A stretch of 64,000 nucleotides of DNA from Maribacter algarum (ex Zhang et al. 2020) (GCF_005885635.1 NZ_VATY01000002.1:620001-684000); one strand, 5' to 3'; shown: positions 54,977 through 64,000, counted from the first letter of the stretch. Notes: generated from the letters alone by a model not told the origin. Translations and numbers: made by a program.

Positions 54977-56374
54977 ATGAATCAAGCTCTTTTCTTTAAA
55001 ACAATTCTTTTCTTCGGATTACTATGGATTTGTAGTAGCAGCGCAATAGCCCAAACTCCCGCTCCGGATTTAGATTCTATTACCGAAGATTCCTATCGAC
55101 GTATGTTGGGCCGGCAGGAAGGGGAACAAGGCGATATGGTTTACCCAAACTTCGTAGCTCCCGATTACGATACTAGTTTGGAAATCTACACCGTTGCTGA
55201 TGTGCCGAGTCCAAGAGGTACTGGAATCATAGGTTCAATTTCGGATCCAAAGGACATCATTGATTTTGCATCAGAGCAGCGTATCAATGAACTTTTGTAT
55301 GAGCTTGAGCAAAAATCGTCGGTGGAAGTAGCGGTGGTTATGCTACCGAGCATAGGGCAGGATGTTCCGAAAAGTTTTGCGGTGGATTTGTTTAACGAAT
55401 GGAAAATAGGGAAGGCCGATACGGACAATGGTCTCCTAATCTTAACCGTAATGGACCAACGCCGTACCGAATTCGAGGTAGGTTATGGACTTGAAGGTAT
55501 TTTGACCGATGTCGTTTGTTATCGGATTGGAGTGAATGAAATTGTTCCCTATTTCAAACAAGGAAATTTTGGAGGCGGTATTGAAAGTGCGGTGCTTCGG
55601 GTCAAAGAATTTCTGGAGAATCCTGAAACCATTGATGAAGTATACGGCTATAGTGTAGTGCATGAAGAACAGGAGTTTGAGTGGCAATGGTATCATTTTT
55701 TGCTGATTTTATACGGGGCTATTTGCCTGATTATGGGATTCTGGTATTTTGGACAAGCCTTTGATATTCAACTTTCCAAAGATGATTATTATGACAAGTA
55801 CCATCGACTACATAAGTTAAAATTCGGCTGTACAGATATACTTTTTCCGTTACCTATGTTATTCTTTGCCCGAATGGCTAAGAGCCGTTTAGAGAAATAC
55901 CGATATGCGTCTCGTTTTAGTAAAAAGAATGGAAAGCCAATGACCTTATTGACCAATTATGATGAAATCGATTATTTAGAAGAAGTACAGTTACTGGAAG
56001 AAGAACTGAAATCGATTCTGTATGATGTGTGGATAACTGAGGATAGAAGCGATATCATGATTTTGGAGTATGAAGGTCCCAATGGACGTAAATATTCCGA
56101 TTGCAAGGAATGCGGATATAAAACCTTTGGAAAAATCAACTCTTTAATATTGGTCTTTGCCACGTATGACCGCGGTGGTACTCGAATTGATAAATATGAG
56201 TGTCGGAATTGTAATTATAAAGAGGAAAAAGAAGTACAAACTCCGCAAAAATCCCGACCTAGTGAATCATCATCTTCTTCAGGGTCTTCTTTTTCTTCGT
56301 CATCGAGTAGTAGTTCCTCTTCCAGTTTTGGTGGAGGAAGTTCCGGTGGTGGGGGTGCAGGGGTTAGTTGGTAA
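54977..56374 (+). CDS. TPM-domain (YgcG/Psb32-type) membrane protein with Ser/Gly-rich tail
   Basis: A 465-aa protein with a signal peptide (FFGLLWICSSSAIAQ). A TPM domain spans ~90-240 (NELLYELEQKSSVEVAVVMLPSIGQ .. RTEFEVGYGLEGILTDVV). One TM helix follows (WYHFLLILYGAICLIMGFWYF). A zinc-ribbon-like pair CKECGYK .. CRNCNYK comes next (~residues 378-420), then a low-complexity S/G tail ending in GGGGAGVSW. TPM proteins are membrane-quality or respiratory-complex-related; the role here is unknown. Confidence 0.85.
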   Translation: MNQALFFKTILFFGLLWICSSSAIAQTPAPDLDSITEDSYRRMLGRQEGEQGDMVYPNFVAPDYDTSLEIYTVADVPSPRGTGIIGSISDPKDIIDFASEQRINELLYELEQKSSVEVAVVMLPSIGQDVPKSFAVDLFNEWKIGKADTDNGLLILTVMDQRRTEFEVGYGLEGILTDVVCYRIGVNEIVPYFKQGNFGGGIESAVLRVKEFLENPETIDEVYGYSVVHEEQEFEWQWYHFLLILYGAICLIMGFWYFGQAFDIQLSKDDYYDKYHRLHKLKFGCTDILFPLPMLFFARMAKSRLEKYRYASRFSKKNGKPMTLLTNYDEIDYLEEVQLLEEELKSILYDVWITEDRSDIMILEYEGPNGRKYSDCKECGYKTFGKINSLILVFATYDRGGTRIDKYECRNCNYKEEKEVQTPQKSRPSESSSSSGSSFSSSSSSSSSSSFGGGSSGGGGAGVSW

Positions 56375-56423
56375 AAATGATTCCTACGGAATGCAAATTC
56401 CATAAAATAAATTCCAATTGTAC

Positions 56424-56492
56424 TGTCACATCGAGCGGAGTAGAGATGCTTCTTATCATGAAGCTCATTCTCACCTCGGCTTTAATTGAAAG
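56424..56492. repeat. Dispersed palindromic repeat, family A, copy 2
   Basis: TGTCACATCGAGCGGAGTAGAGATGCTT begins it; the right part ATTCTCACCTCGGC..GAAAGTATTG is a worn version of the arm seen in copy 3. It lies between the TPM-domain gene and the convergent secreted protein gene. Confidence 0.75.
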
Positions 56493-56503
56493 TATTGTTT
56501 TAA

Positions 56504-56926
56504 TCAATACCCTCTAGCCTTTTGAATAGGAGCATAAAGTTCTGGAAAGATTTCATCAAGCTTAAAATGCGTAGCTAATTCTGGAAATTTTGTTCTCAGT
56601 TCTCTCTCCCTTAGGATTGTAGAATCTTTAAGTTCATCAGCAATTCGCATGGCTCTAAATAATCGTAAAGTGAATTCTTTATATGATTCGGTAACCATAG
56701 GTTTACCGCAGCTTATAAATATGGCCTGATTTACTTTTTGTTCATATTTCAAAGCACAAAAATCCATGCTACTCTTTTGATGGGCAATCTTGGCATTTTG
56801 CCAATCTATCGCTTCTTTACTGTGGAGTATTTCTTGTTTCAGTTCCGCTAATCGCAGGGAGTCCAGTTGTTGCGGATACCCCATCAGACTTGTTACTAAC
56901 AGAAAAAGAGAAATGCAGATTTTCAT
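56504..56926 (-). CDS. Small secreted protein of unknown function
   Basis: 140 aa with a signal peptide (ISLFLLVTSLMGYPQ). The mature part is helical and charged (LAELKQEILHSKEAIDWQNAKIAHQKSS) with Cys in MDFCAL and ISCGKP. No family recognised. It lies between family A repeat copies 2 and 3. Confidence 0.6.
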   Translation of the reverse strand: MKICISLFLLVTSLMGYPQQLDSLRLAELKQEILHSKEAIDWQNAKIAHQKSSMDFCALKYEQKVNQAIFISCGKPMVTESYKEFTLRLFRAMRIADELKDSTILRERELRTKFPELATHFKLDEIFPELYAPIQKARGY

Positions 56927-56995
56927 GGGTAGCTTTTGAAAATAGCATCAAAGTTTGTTCCAAGAAATGAGTGGTGCTGATAGGAATACTTTTTC

Positions 56996-57063
56996 TGTCA
57001 CATAGAGCGGAGTCGAGATGTTTCCTACTAAGAGGTTCCTTCTCGACTCCGCTCGAACTGACA
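56996..57063. repeat. Dispersed palindromic repeat, family A, copy 3 (best preserved)
   Basis: TGTCACATAGAGCGGAGTCGAGATG (56996-57020) and TCTCGACTCCGCTCGAACTGACA (57041-57063) form a long imperfect inverted repeat with a 20-base loop. It ends 12 bases before the leuB stop codon and so sits directly downstream of the leu operon. Confidence 0.9.
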
Positions 57064-57074
57064 GTATTGGTTAT

Positions 57075-58130
57075 TTATAGATTGGCTGCCAACCAATTCC
57101 CAACTTCTGAAGTTTTATAGGCTTTTCCACCTTCGGAAAGGTCTTCAGTAACAATACCTTCGGCCAAAGATTTATTAACTACATCACGAATTGCTTTAGC
57201 TTCGTCCGATAAATCCATATCCTCAAAAAGCATAGCCGCTGATAGAACCGTGGCTAAGGGATTTGCAATGTCCTTGCCAGCCGCTTGCGGATACGAACCG
57301 TGAATTGGCTCATAAAGCGAAACCTTGCTTCCTACAGACGAAGATGGCATCAAGCCCATAGAGCCCGAAATTACAGAAGCTTCATCCGTCAATATATCTC
57401 CGAAAAGGTTTGCCGTAATCATTACATCGTATGCGCTTGGCCATTGTACCAATCGCATGGCAACAGCATCTACGAACTCGTAGGATACTTCAACTTCTGG
57501 ATAGTCTTTTTCCATCGCCTGAACTGTTTCTCTCCACAAACGTGAGGATTCCAATACATTGGCCTTGTCAACACAGCACAATTTCTTAGAACGCTTCATA
57601 GCCATTTTGAATCCTTTCTCAGCCAAGCGTTGAATTTCGTGACGCTCATAAGTCATGGTATCGTAGGCGGTATTGTCACCATCTTTTCTGCCTCTTTCAC
57701 CAAAGTAAATACCTCCCGTGAGTTCACGAAGGATAATTAAGTCGGTACCTTCTATGCGCTCTCTTTTTAAGGGAGATTTATCGATTAATGAAGGAAATGT
57801 AAACGTAGGACGCACATTGGCAAATAAGCCCAATTTCTGACGCATTTTCAACAATCCCTGCTCCGGGCGAACTTTCGCCGAAGGGTCATTATCAAATCTG
57901 GGGTGACCGATTGCCCCGAAAAGCACGGCATCCGCATTTGCGCAAACTTCATGTGTAGAATCCGGATAAGGTTCTCCCACCGCATCAATGGCCGCAGCAC
58001 CAGTTAAGGCAGGTTGCCATGTAATTTCATGATTGTATTTTTCGGCAATTGCATCAACGACTTTGACTGCTTGAGCAGTTACTTCTGGTCCGATTCCGTC
58101 TCCAGCTAAAAGGGCAATGTTTAGTTTCAT
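57075..58130 (-). CDS. leuB: 3-isopropylmalate dehydrogenase
   Basis: 351 aa, NAD-dependent oxidative decarboxylation of 3-isopropylmalate to the keto acid in leucine synthesis. Visible signatures: IALLAGDGIGPEV at the N-terminus, ELTGGIYFGERGRKDG, the catalytic YERHEIQRLAEKGF, LCCVDKANVLESSRLWR and the metal-site NLFGDILTDEASVISGSMGLMPSS. It is the last gene of the leu operon, cut off from leuA by about 475 bases that hold a broken four-helix-bundle gene. Confidence 0.97.
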   Translation of the reverse strand: MKLNIALLAGDGIGPEVTAQAVKVVDAIAEKYNHEITWQPALTGAAAIDAVGEPYPDSTHEVCANADAVLFGAIGHPRFDNDPSAKVRPEQGLLKMRQKLGLFANVRPTFTFPSLIDKSPLKRERIEGTDLIILRELTGGIYFGERGRKDGDNTAYDTMTYERHEIQRLAEKGFKMAMKRSKKLCCVDKANVLESSRLWRETVQAMEKDYPEVEVSYEFVDAVAMRLVQWPSAYDVMITANLFGDILTDEASVISGSMGLMPSSSVGSKVSLYEPIHGSYPQAAGKDIANPLATVLSAAMLFEDMDLSDEAKAIRDVVNKSLAEGIVTEDLSEGGKAYKTSEVGNWLAANL

Positions 58131-58155
58131 ATTTTTCGCTGCGCGAAAACGCAGT

Positions 58156-58186
58156 ACGCTTATCGCTTATCGCAATTCGCTACTCG
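58156..58186. repeat. Left inverted repeat beside the four-helix-bundle gene
   Basis: ACGCTTATCGCTTATCGCAATTCGCTACTCG. Its reverse complement nearly matches the sequence at 58582-58606 on the other side of the broken gene. A further small palindrome TTTTCGC-TGC-GCGAAAA (58133-58149) lies just before it, next to the leuB start codon. Confidence 0.7.
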
Positions 58187-58204
58187 TATTTCGCATTATT
58201 AGTA

Positions 58205-58554
58205 TTACATTTTAGTTATTACACTATTTAAACTTCTTCTTAACTTATCTACTTTATCATTTAGTACTGAGAAAAAGGCTTCTTCTAGGTATCCTAGTTC
58301 TTTCGCAAGGACTGTGAAATATTCTAATTCATATGCCGAACCTTGTGCTATTATAAGAAAACGTTTGAATTCTGCGTCAGATTCTCGACCACATATCCTT
58401 CCGCTATATTAGCTGGGACAGAACTGGCAGCTCTCCTCATTTGACTTACTAAACCATACATTTCGTTTTTTGGAAAATCTCGTGTCACTGTATAGATTTC
58501 CAAAGTTATTTCATGACCTAAATCCCAAACCTTATATTTTCTATAATCCCTCAT
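58205..58554 (-). pseudogene. Frameshifted four-helix-bundle protein gene (23S IVS-protein family)
   Basis: The start MRDYRKYKVWDLGHEITLEIY and DFPKNEMYGLVSQMRRAASSVPANIAEG are classic for this family. The expected continuation CGRESDAEFKRFLIIAQGSAYELEYFTVLAKELGYLEE is in another frame: the bases after GAAGGA read TATGTGGTCGA, so two extra bases (TA) shift the frame. As it stands the protein ends after 67 aa at 58351; the rest remains open to the stop at 58205. It interrupts the leu operon between leuA and leuB and is flanked by inverted repeats. Confidence 0.8.
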
Positions 58555-58581
58555 TTTTCCTCAATCTAGCAATTGCGTAAA

Positions 58582-58606
58582 GCGAATAGCGATTTGCGAT
58601 AAGCGT
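58582..58606. repeat. Right inverted repeat beside the four-helix-bundle gene
   Basis: GCGAATAGCGATTTGCGATAAGCGT, nearly the reverse complement of the left repeat (ACGCTTATCGC .. CGCTACTCG). It ends immediately before the stop codon of leuA. Confidence 0.75.
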
Positions 58607-60124
58607 CTAGATAATATTCAACATCTTCTCTGTTGCCTTAATCGCACTTACCGTTTGGTCGGAATCCAATCCTCTTGAGATGAATTCTTTTCCATCCGCA
58701 GACTCCCATGTGATAATGGTTTCGCAAAGGGCATCGGAATTACTGCCCGGAGGAATACGTACTGCGTAATCCACCAACTGGGGCAATTCCAACTTTTGCG
58801 ATTTATATATTTTATGCAAGGCATTCATAAAGGCATCGTACTGTCCGTCTCCTGAAGCATTTTCCTCATAAATCTTTCCTTTGATTTCCAGAGAAAGGGT
58901 AGTGGAAGGCTGCAAACCTTTGGCATGGGTTAGCACATAGGATTTTACAAATACTTTTTGTTGAAAATCCGTATCCAAGACATCAGATATAATATATGGT
59001 AAATCATCTTTGGTGACCCGCTCTTTTTTATCGCCAAGCTCTATAATTCTTGCTGTTACCTTCTCTAAATCTTCATCATTAAGTGTAAGTCCGAGTTCTT
59101 GTAAATTCTTTTGAATGTTTGCCTTTCCAGACATTTTTCCCAAAGCATATTTGCGTTTTCTCCCAAAACGTTCGGGCATTAAATCACTAAAGTAAAGATT
59201 CTTTTTACTATCTCCATCTGCGTGTATTCCAGCAGTTTGTGTAAAAACACTATCGCCAACAATGGGTTTGTTCGACGGAATACTTATTCCAGTAAAAGCG
59301 GAAACTAGTTTACTGACTTTAAAGAGTGATTTTTCGTTGACATTTATCTTTACCTCAGGAAGAAAATCATTAATAACGGCGATGGCACTTGCCATAGGTG
59401 CATTACCTGCACGTTCGCCCATTCCGTTTACGGTAAGATGTAATCCATGAACACCAGCTTTGACTGCTTCCATGATATTTGCAACCCCTAAATCATAATC
59501 ATTATGACCGTGGAAATCAATATGCATATCAGGATATCTCGCTATAATTTCAGAAAGGAAATCATAAGTTTCGGAATAGGTTATAATTCCTAGAGTATCG
59601 GGCAACAAAACGCGTTTGACCGGTTGTGTCGATAGAAAATCCAAAAATTGAAAGACGTATTCTTTAGAGTTACGCATTCCGTTACTCCAGTCTTCTAAGT
59701 AAATATTATTGATGATTCCTTTTTTCTCTGCGGACTTGAAAATTTTCGCAATATCCTTGAAATGTTCTTCAGGGGTTTTCTTTAACTGATACTTCAAATG
59801 GTTTAGAGAACCTTTCGTCAAAAGGTTTTGGGACTTTGCCCCAGCTTTCTCCATCCATTTCAATGAAACCCCACCATCGGTGAAAGTCAACACTTCTACT
59901 TTGTCTAAATAGTTATTTTTCCCTGCCCATTCTGTAATTTGTTGTACTGCTTGTAGTTCCCCTTCGGACACCCTTGCAGAGGCTACTTCGATACGATCTA
60001 CTTTGAGTTCATCTAGCAATAGTTTCGCCAAGGTTAATTTCTCTGAAGCAGAAAATGAGACACCAGAAGTTTGTTCGCCGTCGCGAAGCGTAGTGTCCAT
60101 GATTTCCAAGTATCTTTTTGCCAT
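58607..60124 (-). CDS. leuA: 2-isopropylmalate synthase (LeuA-like)
   Basis: 505 aa. The HMGL-type TIM barrel starts EIMDTTLRDGEQTSGVSF and has metal ligands in HIDFHGHNDYDLGVANI; the C-terminal ~120 residues form the LeuA allosteric domain (LSLEIKGKIYEENASGDGQYDAFMNALHKI). It condenses acetyl-CoA with 2-ketoisovalerate, the first leucine step. Citramalate synthase is an alternative within this subgroup, but the leuC, leuD and leuB neighbours favour LeuA. It starts 6 bases after the leuD stop. Confidence 0.9.
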   Translation of the reverse strand: MAKRYLEIMDTTLRDGEQTSGVSFSASEKLTLAKLLLDELKVDRIEVASARVSEGELQAVQQITEWAGKNNYLDKVEVLTFTDGGVSLKWMEKAGAKSQNLLTKGSLNHLKYQLKKTPEEHFKDIAKIFKSAEKKGIINNIYLEDWSNGMRNSKEYVFQFLDFLSTQPVKRVLLPDTLGIITYSETYDFLSEIIARYPDMHIDFHGHNDYDLGVANIMEAVKAGVHGLHLTVNGMGERAGNAPMASAIAVINDFLPEVKINVNEKSLFKVSKLVSAFTGISIPSNKPIVGDSVFTQTAGIHADGDSKKNLYFSDLMPERFGRKRKYALGKMSGKANIQKNLQELGLTLNDEDLEKVTARIIELGDKKERVTKDDLPYIISDVLDTDFQQKVFVKSYVLTHAKGLQPSTTLSLEIKGKIYEENASGDGQYDAFMNALHKIYKSQKLELPQLVDYAVRIPPGSNSDALCETIITWESADGKEFISRGLDSDQTVSAIKATEKMLNII

Positions 60125-60130
60125 GACGTT

Positions 60131-60727
60131 TTAGAAAGGTCTGGTCTTTGCAAACTCTTTAATCCCCTCTTTGATATTCAACAAATAGTCAATATCATCA
60201 AAGCCATTGGTCATATTGCCTTTCTTGTAATCGTTGATATCGAAGGATTCACTTTCTCCCGTTGTCACAATACTTACCGTTTGCTCTGGAAGACTTACTT
60301 TAAACTCCGTATTCGGGTCAGCTTCAATAGCAGCAAAAATCTTTTGCAAGAATTCTGGACTTACCTGAACGGGTAATACTCCTATATTCAAACAGTTTCC
60401 TCGAAATATATCGGCAAAGAAACTTGAAATCACGACGCGAAATCCGTAATCATAAACCGCCCATGCGGCGTGTTCGCGGGATGAGCCAGAGCCAAAATTT
60501 TTCCCTCCTACTAAAATCTTTCCGCTATACCTCGGATTGTTAAGTGCGAAATCCTCTTTTGGACTATTATCCGGATTGTATCGCCAGTCTCGGAACAAGT
60601 TATCTCCAAAGCCCTTACGTTCGGTAGCTTTTAAGAAACGTGCCGGTATAATTTGATCCGTATCCACATTCTCAATTGGAAGTGGAACCGCGGATGATAT
60701 TAGTGTATTGAATTTATCGTATGCCAT
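60131..60727 (-). CDS. leuD: 3-isopropylmalate dehydratase, small subunit
   Basis: 198 aa. The swivel domain partner of LeuC. Characteristic segments are [20 protein letters not shown] and [38 protein letters not shown]. Together they isomerise 2- to 3-isopropylmalate. It lies 52 bases downstream of leuC. Confidence 0.96.
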   Translation of the reverse strand: MAYDKFNTLISSAVPLPIENVDTDQIIPARFLKATERKGFGDNLFRDWRYNPDNSPKEDFALNNPRYSGKILVGGKNFGSGSSREHAAWAVYDYGFRVVISSFFADIFRGNCLNIGVLPVQVSPEFLQKIFAAIEADPNTEFKVSLPEQTVSIVTTGESESFDINDYKKGNMTNGFDDIDYLLNIKEGIKEFAKTRPF

Positions 60728-60779
60728 TTGTTTTGTCCTTAGTAATTAGTGGCTAGTCTTTAGGATGACGAGCCTAAAT

Positions 60780-62195
60780 TTATGCTGTTTCCATTTCCAT
60801 TAATTCCCGTGGGTCGGTAACTTTACCTGTAACAGCAGCTGCAGCAGCTACTAACGGACTCGCTAACAAGGTTCTTGATCCTGGGCCTTGTCTTCCTTCA
60901 AAATTTCTGTTTGAAGTACTAACCGCCAATTTACCAGGAGGGACTTTGTCATCGTTCATTGCCAAGCAAGCAGAACAACCCGGTTCTCTTAGTTCGAAAC
61001 CTGCTTCAGTCAGAATATCAAGAATTCCTTCTTCTTTTATTGCAGATTCTACTTTATGACTTCCTGGTACTAACCAAGCGGTAACGTTATCGGCTTTTTG
61101 CCTCCCTTTTACAATGGATGCAAAAGCTCTGAAATCCTCGATTCTTCCGTTGGTACAACTTCCTAAGAACACAAAATCAATAGGTTTTCCTATCATGGAA
61201 TCCCCTTCGTCGAACTTCATATATTGCAACGATTTCTTATAGGTAGCGGCACCTCCTTGAACAGCTTCTGCATTTGGAATATCATTTGAAATTCCCATGC
61301 CCATTCCCGGATTAGTTCCGTAGGTAATCATGGGTTCAATCTGCGAACCATCAAAAGTCAATTCTTTATGGAATTCAGCTCCTTCGTCTGTATATAGGGT
61401 TTGCCAGTAATCCATTGCAGTATCCCAAGCTTCTCCTTTAGGGGTAAATTCGCGTCCTTTCACATAATGAAAAGTAGTTTCGTCAGGCGCAATCATTCCG
61501 CCACGCGCTCCCATTTCGATACTTAGATTACAGACGGTCATACGACCTTCCATAGTCATATTTGTGAAAACATCACCAGCGTATTCTACGAAATATCCCG
61601 TTGCACCAGAGGTTGTCAATTGCGAAATAATGAATAGGGCAACATCCTTGGGAGTAACTCCAAACTGCAATTCTCCTGTAATATTGATACGCATACTCTT
61701 TGGTTTAGGCTGCATAATACATTGTGTGGCCAAAACCATTTCCACTTCCGAAGTGCCAATACCAAAGGCAATCGCACCGAACGCACCGTGCGTAGAAGTA
61801 TGGGAATCACCACAGACAATAGTCGCGCCTGGAAGTGTAATTCCATATTCAGGACCGACAACATGAACAATTCCGTTTTTCTCATGACCTAATCCCCAAT
61901 ACGAAATACCATATTCATTGGCATTTTCTTCTAACATTTTCAATTGATTCGCTGACAGTGGGTCTTCAACCGGTAAATGTTGATTGATAGTAGGCGTATT
62001 ATGATCCGCTGTTGCAAATGTTTTTTCAGGATGCAAAACCCTGATATTTCTATTTTTCAATCCTAAAAAAGCAACCGGACTTGTAACCTCATGTACCATG
62101 TGACGGTCGATGAACAATACATCGGGACCGTTTTCGATTTGGTGAACTACATGAGAGTCCCATACTTTGTCAAATAGTGTCTTCTTCGCACTCAT
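60780..62195 (-). CDS. leuC: 3-isopropylmalate dehydratase, large subunit
   Basis: 471-aa aconitase-family enzyme with a 4Fe-4S cluster. The cluster cysteines appear in [13 protein letters not shown] and [20 protein letters not shown]-like [26 protein letters not shown] carries active-site residues. It is the first gene of the leu operon (C-D-A-B). A TAnnTTTG promoter element lies about 22 bases upstream of the start. Confidence 0.97.
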   Translation of the reverse strand: MSAKKTLFDKVWDSHVVHQIENGPDVLFIDRHMVHEVTSPVAFLGLKNRNIRVLHPEKTFATADHNTPTINQHLPVEDPLSANQLKMLEENANEYGISYWGLGHEKNGIVHVVGPEYGITLPGATIVCGDSHTSTHGAFGAIAFGIGTSEVEMVLATQCIMQPKPKSMRINITGELQFGVTPKDVALFIISQLTTSGATGYFVEYAGDVFTNMTMEGRMTVCNLSIEMGARGGMIAPDETTFHYVKGREFTPKGEAWDTAMDYWQTLYTDEGAEFHKELTFDGSQIEPMITYGTNPGMGMGISNDIPNAEAVQGGAATYKKSLQYMKFDEGDSMIGKPIDFVFLGSCTNGRIEDFRAFASIVKGRQKADNVTAWLVPGSHKVESAIKEEGILDILTEAGFELREPGCSACLAMNDDKVPPGKLAVSTSNRNFEGRQGPGSRTLLASPLVAAAAAVTGKVTDPRELMEMETA

Positions 62196-62216
62196 AATCT
62201 TTGAATTCTAAGCTAG

Positions 62217-62224
62217 CAAATCTA
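62217..62224 (-). promoter_or_regulatory. Candidate -7 element of the leu operon
   Basis: On the minus strand TAGATTTG (reverse of CAAATCTA) fits the Bacteroidota consensus TAnnTTTG exactly and would give a 5' UTR of ~14 bases for leuC. No clear -33 TTG at the usual distance is visible. No long leader peptide or T-box-like structure is seen. Confidence 0.4.
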
Positions 62225-62317
62225 AGCAAAGAAGGAATTCTTAGGAAATTATTGCCATTTAAAATTACGATGTCCAAAAAGTTAATGAAGTTAACTAGTA
62301 ACGTCGATTGCCCCTTT

Positions 62318-62812
62318 TCAATGCGAGGTGTTCGGAGGCCAAGAGGGCAGTTCTTCTTGCTCCCTTTCTGTGAGCACTTTCCTTCTTCGGACATAAAATT
62401 TATAGCCGTATAAACTTGAGAGGCTTAGAATAACAAACAATAACAATCTACTAATGTAAAGGTCAAAAAATGAAATTTCGGCTTTCTCGGGTAATTGGAT
62501 ATTAGCACGAACTGCAATTTGCTCTAATTCTTTAGAGGTAAAGGGAGCGTACTTTTTCTGACTATTAAGATAGCCAACAAACTTAGGTTCTCCATAAGAA
62601 TAGCCCAACCACAAGAACCTTTTTACAGTATACAGGCTGCCTATATCATAGTTACTTCCGTCTCGTATTCGAAATTCGAAGTTGTCAGGCAACTCTCTAA
62701 TTTTGATAATTTTCTCTTCTGTTCCGAATGGAATCGGAAGTCCAATTTTTGAAGCAAAAAACTGTGAATTGAATATGAAGGCGAGTATAAAGGCGATTAG
62801 TGAAATTTTCAT
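62318..62812 (-). CDS. Secreted/membrane protein of unknown function
   Basis: 164 aa with an N-terminal signal-like segment (LIAFILAFIFNSQFFAS) and a C-terminal TM helix (LYISRLLLFVILSLSSLYGYKFYV) followed by a charged tail (RRRKVLTEREQEELPSWPP). The central part (LPDNFEFRIRDGSNYDIGSLYTVKRFLWLGYSYGEPKFVGY) suggests a small periplasmic domain. No family recognised. It lies upstream of the leu operon on the same strand. Confidence 0.55.
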   Translation of the reverse strand: MKISLIAFILAFIFNSQFFASKIGLPIPFGTEEKIIKIRELPDNFEFRIRDGSNYDIGSLYTVKRFLWLGYSYGEPKFVGYLNSQKKYAPFTSKELEQIAVRANIQLPEKAEISFFDLYISRLLLFVILSLSSLYGYKFYVRRRKVLTEREQEELPSWPPNTSH

Positions 62813-63052
62813 CTTGACTTATTTTTGATTGTTTGTACATTAATTACAATCGTAAAAGTCATTGAAATACTATAGGAATCTTAGCTGGTAAAAAGGGAAA
62901 TTCAACTGGTGGTTTTCAGGGATATAAAAATTGATTCATAGTTTAACATAAGTACTTCTGAGTTTAACAAAACGGTAACTTTATAAACGGGATACTGTAG
63001 CTACCTTAAACCATTACAAACACACTTATTTAATCAATTTAAATCAATCAAA

Positions 63053-64000
63053 ATGAAACAAGTTTACAAAAAGTCTTTAGTTGCCCTGTCATTGGCACTT
63101 CTGTTCTTTTCAACTCAAGTAATGGCGCAATTAGACCTTCCTTCCGGAAGTCAGAAAGCTAAGGTATCTCAACGCATAGGTATTACAGATGTTTCGATAC
63201 ACTATTCTAGACCTAGTGTCAATGGACGGGAAATTTGGGGAAAACTGGTTCCCTATGGCATGAACAATCTAGGTTTTGGTACCGCCAAAGAATCTCCATG
63301 GCGTGCAGGTGCTAACGAGAATACGGTTATCAAATTCACTGATGATGTCAAAATTGAAGGCCAACCAGTGGCAGCAGGAAAATATGGTCTTCATATGGTC
63401 ATTCATGAAGGTGACAAAGCGACAATCATTTTTTCAAGAAGTAGTGATGCATGGGGAAGCTATTTTTATGACCCGACTGACGATGTACTTAAGGTCGATG
63501 TCACTACGAAGGAGGTTGCGCATACGGAACAACTTACTTTCGATTTTGTGGATGTGGATGCAACATCGGCGGTTGCAACCTTACGTTGGGAAAAGAAACA
63601 AATTCCTTTTAAAGTTGAAGTAAATGTGACCGAGGTTGTTTTGGCCGACATAAGAAAAAAACTTGAAAACTCACCAGGTTTCAATCGACAGACTTGGGAG
63701 CAAGCGGCTAATTTTTCTTTAAATAATGGTGGCGATTTGGATGAAGCTTTAGGTTGGATTAATGGTGCAATAGCAGGACAATTTTTTAGCCAAAAGAATT
63801 TCAATAATTTGAGTATTAAAGCTGGTATTTTGACCAAACAGGGAAAAAAGACCGAAGCAGATGCTGTAATGGACGAAGCTTTGGGTATGGCGACTGTTTT
63901 TGAAACCCATGGTTACGGACGGCAATTGATAGCTCAGGGAAATAAAGAAAGAGCCATGAAAGTATTTAAAATAAACGCTAAGAAGAACAAAGGCCAATGG
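63053..64000 (+). CDS. DUF2911 domain secreted protein with TPR-like tail (3' end missing)
   Basis: 316 codons from the ATG at 63053 to the window edge, with no stop. Signal peptide (LALLFFSTQVMAQ), then the DUF2911 core VSIHYSRPSVNGREIWGKLVPYGMNNLGFGTAKESPWRAGANENTVIKF and the GKYGLHMVIHEGD turn, WGSYFYDPTDDV, and a C-terminal helical region (NNGGDLDEALGWINGAIAG .. KTEADAVMDEALGM .. NKERAMKVFKINAKK). It is a paralogue of the 15881 gene. The frame was missed by a stop-to-stop search because it runs off the window. Confidence 0.88.
   Translation, partial: MKQVYKKSLVALSLALLFFSTQVMAQLDLPSGSQKAKVSQRIGITDVSIHYSRPSVNGREIWGKLVPYGMNNLGFGTAKESPWRAGANENTVIKFTDDVKIEGQPVAAGKYGLHMVIHEGDKATIIFSRSSDAWGSYFYDPTDDVLKVDVTTKEVAHTEQLTFDFVDVDATSAVATLRWEKKQIPFKVEVNVTEVVLADIRKKLENSPGFNRQTWEQAANFSLNNGGDLDEALGWINGAIAGQFFSQKNFNNLSIKAGILTKQGKKTEADAVMDEALGMATVFETHGYGRQLIAQGNKERAMKVFKINAKKNKGQW

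Noticed and set aside
56215-56403. Minus-strand proline/glutamate-rich ORF
   Set aside because: It is the antisense reading of the Ser/Gly low-complexity tail of the TPM-domain gene.
62170-62394. 74-aa minus-strand ORF overlapping the start of leuC
   Set aside because: It overlaps the 5' end of leuC and the 3' end of the 62318 gene, has no coding character, and covers the leu promoter element.

Overview
The window looks like chromosomal DNA of a marine Flavobacteriaceae/Bacteroidota bacterium. It is AT-rich. It encodes a type IX secretion (T9SS) type cargo protein with SdrD-B-like domains, two formylglycine sulfatases, several lipoprotein or secreted serine hydrolases with C-terminal TPR units, DUF2911 and DUF6090 proteins, and leu/ilv operons of flavobacterial type. 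Candidate promoters fit the Bacteroidota -7 element TAnnTTTG. No rRNA, tRNA, CRISPR array or transposase was seen.

Layout. 0-1.5 kb: the 3' part of a large secreted repeat protein. 1.9-9.3 kb (+): the isoleucine/valine operon ilvD-ilvB-(thioesterase, two methyltransferases)-ilvN-ilvC. 9.5-11.1 kb: a GapN-like aldehyde dehydrogenase. 11.1-35 kb: accessory metabolism. This holds a sulfatase plus beta-propeller glycosidase pair, a membrane-linked AraC regulator with a DUF2911 protein, a GH4 glycosidase / SSS symporter / NagB-like operon, an SDR/3HCDH dehydrogenase pair, a second sulfatase, beta-lactamase-fold hydrolases, an M20 amidohydrolase, and small SnoaL, DinB, DUF1428 and RidA proteins. 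35.4-37.2 kb: an unusual XRE HTH / membrane / beta-lactamase-domain fusion.

37.3-47.4 kb: almost every gene is on the minus strand, most are short or unrecognised, and most stop codons lie 0-13 bases from the G-rich end of a structured intergenic repeat. The repeat runs from an ACAAGTTACT..ATTTCTTT..GGG part to a CTAGTTGCAAACTAG hairpin and ends GGTAGCGGGG. I count about twelve full or degenerate copies. This looks like a gene-cassette array with attC-like spacers, although no integrase is visible in the window. It is the most interesting part of the sequence.

48.4-51.6 kb: a GC-richer pair, a mannitol dehydrogenase family enzyme and an NCS1-type permease. 51.8-56.9 kb: an HxlR regulator with its divergent membrane protein, a decayed monooxygenase-like gene, a pseudo-esterase and a TPM-domain protein. 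57.1-62.2 kb (-): the leucine operon leuC-leuD-leuA-leuB, interrupted by a frameshifted four-helix-bundle gene with inverted repeats on both sides. The window ends in a second DUF2911 protein.

The ilv and leu operons point towards each other and share one pathway. A second repeat family (TGTCACATCGAGCGGAGT) sits just past the 3' ends of both ilvC and leuB, so the roughly 47 kb between them may be an accessory region that expanded between two converging biosynthetic operons.
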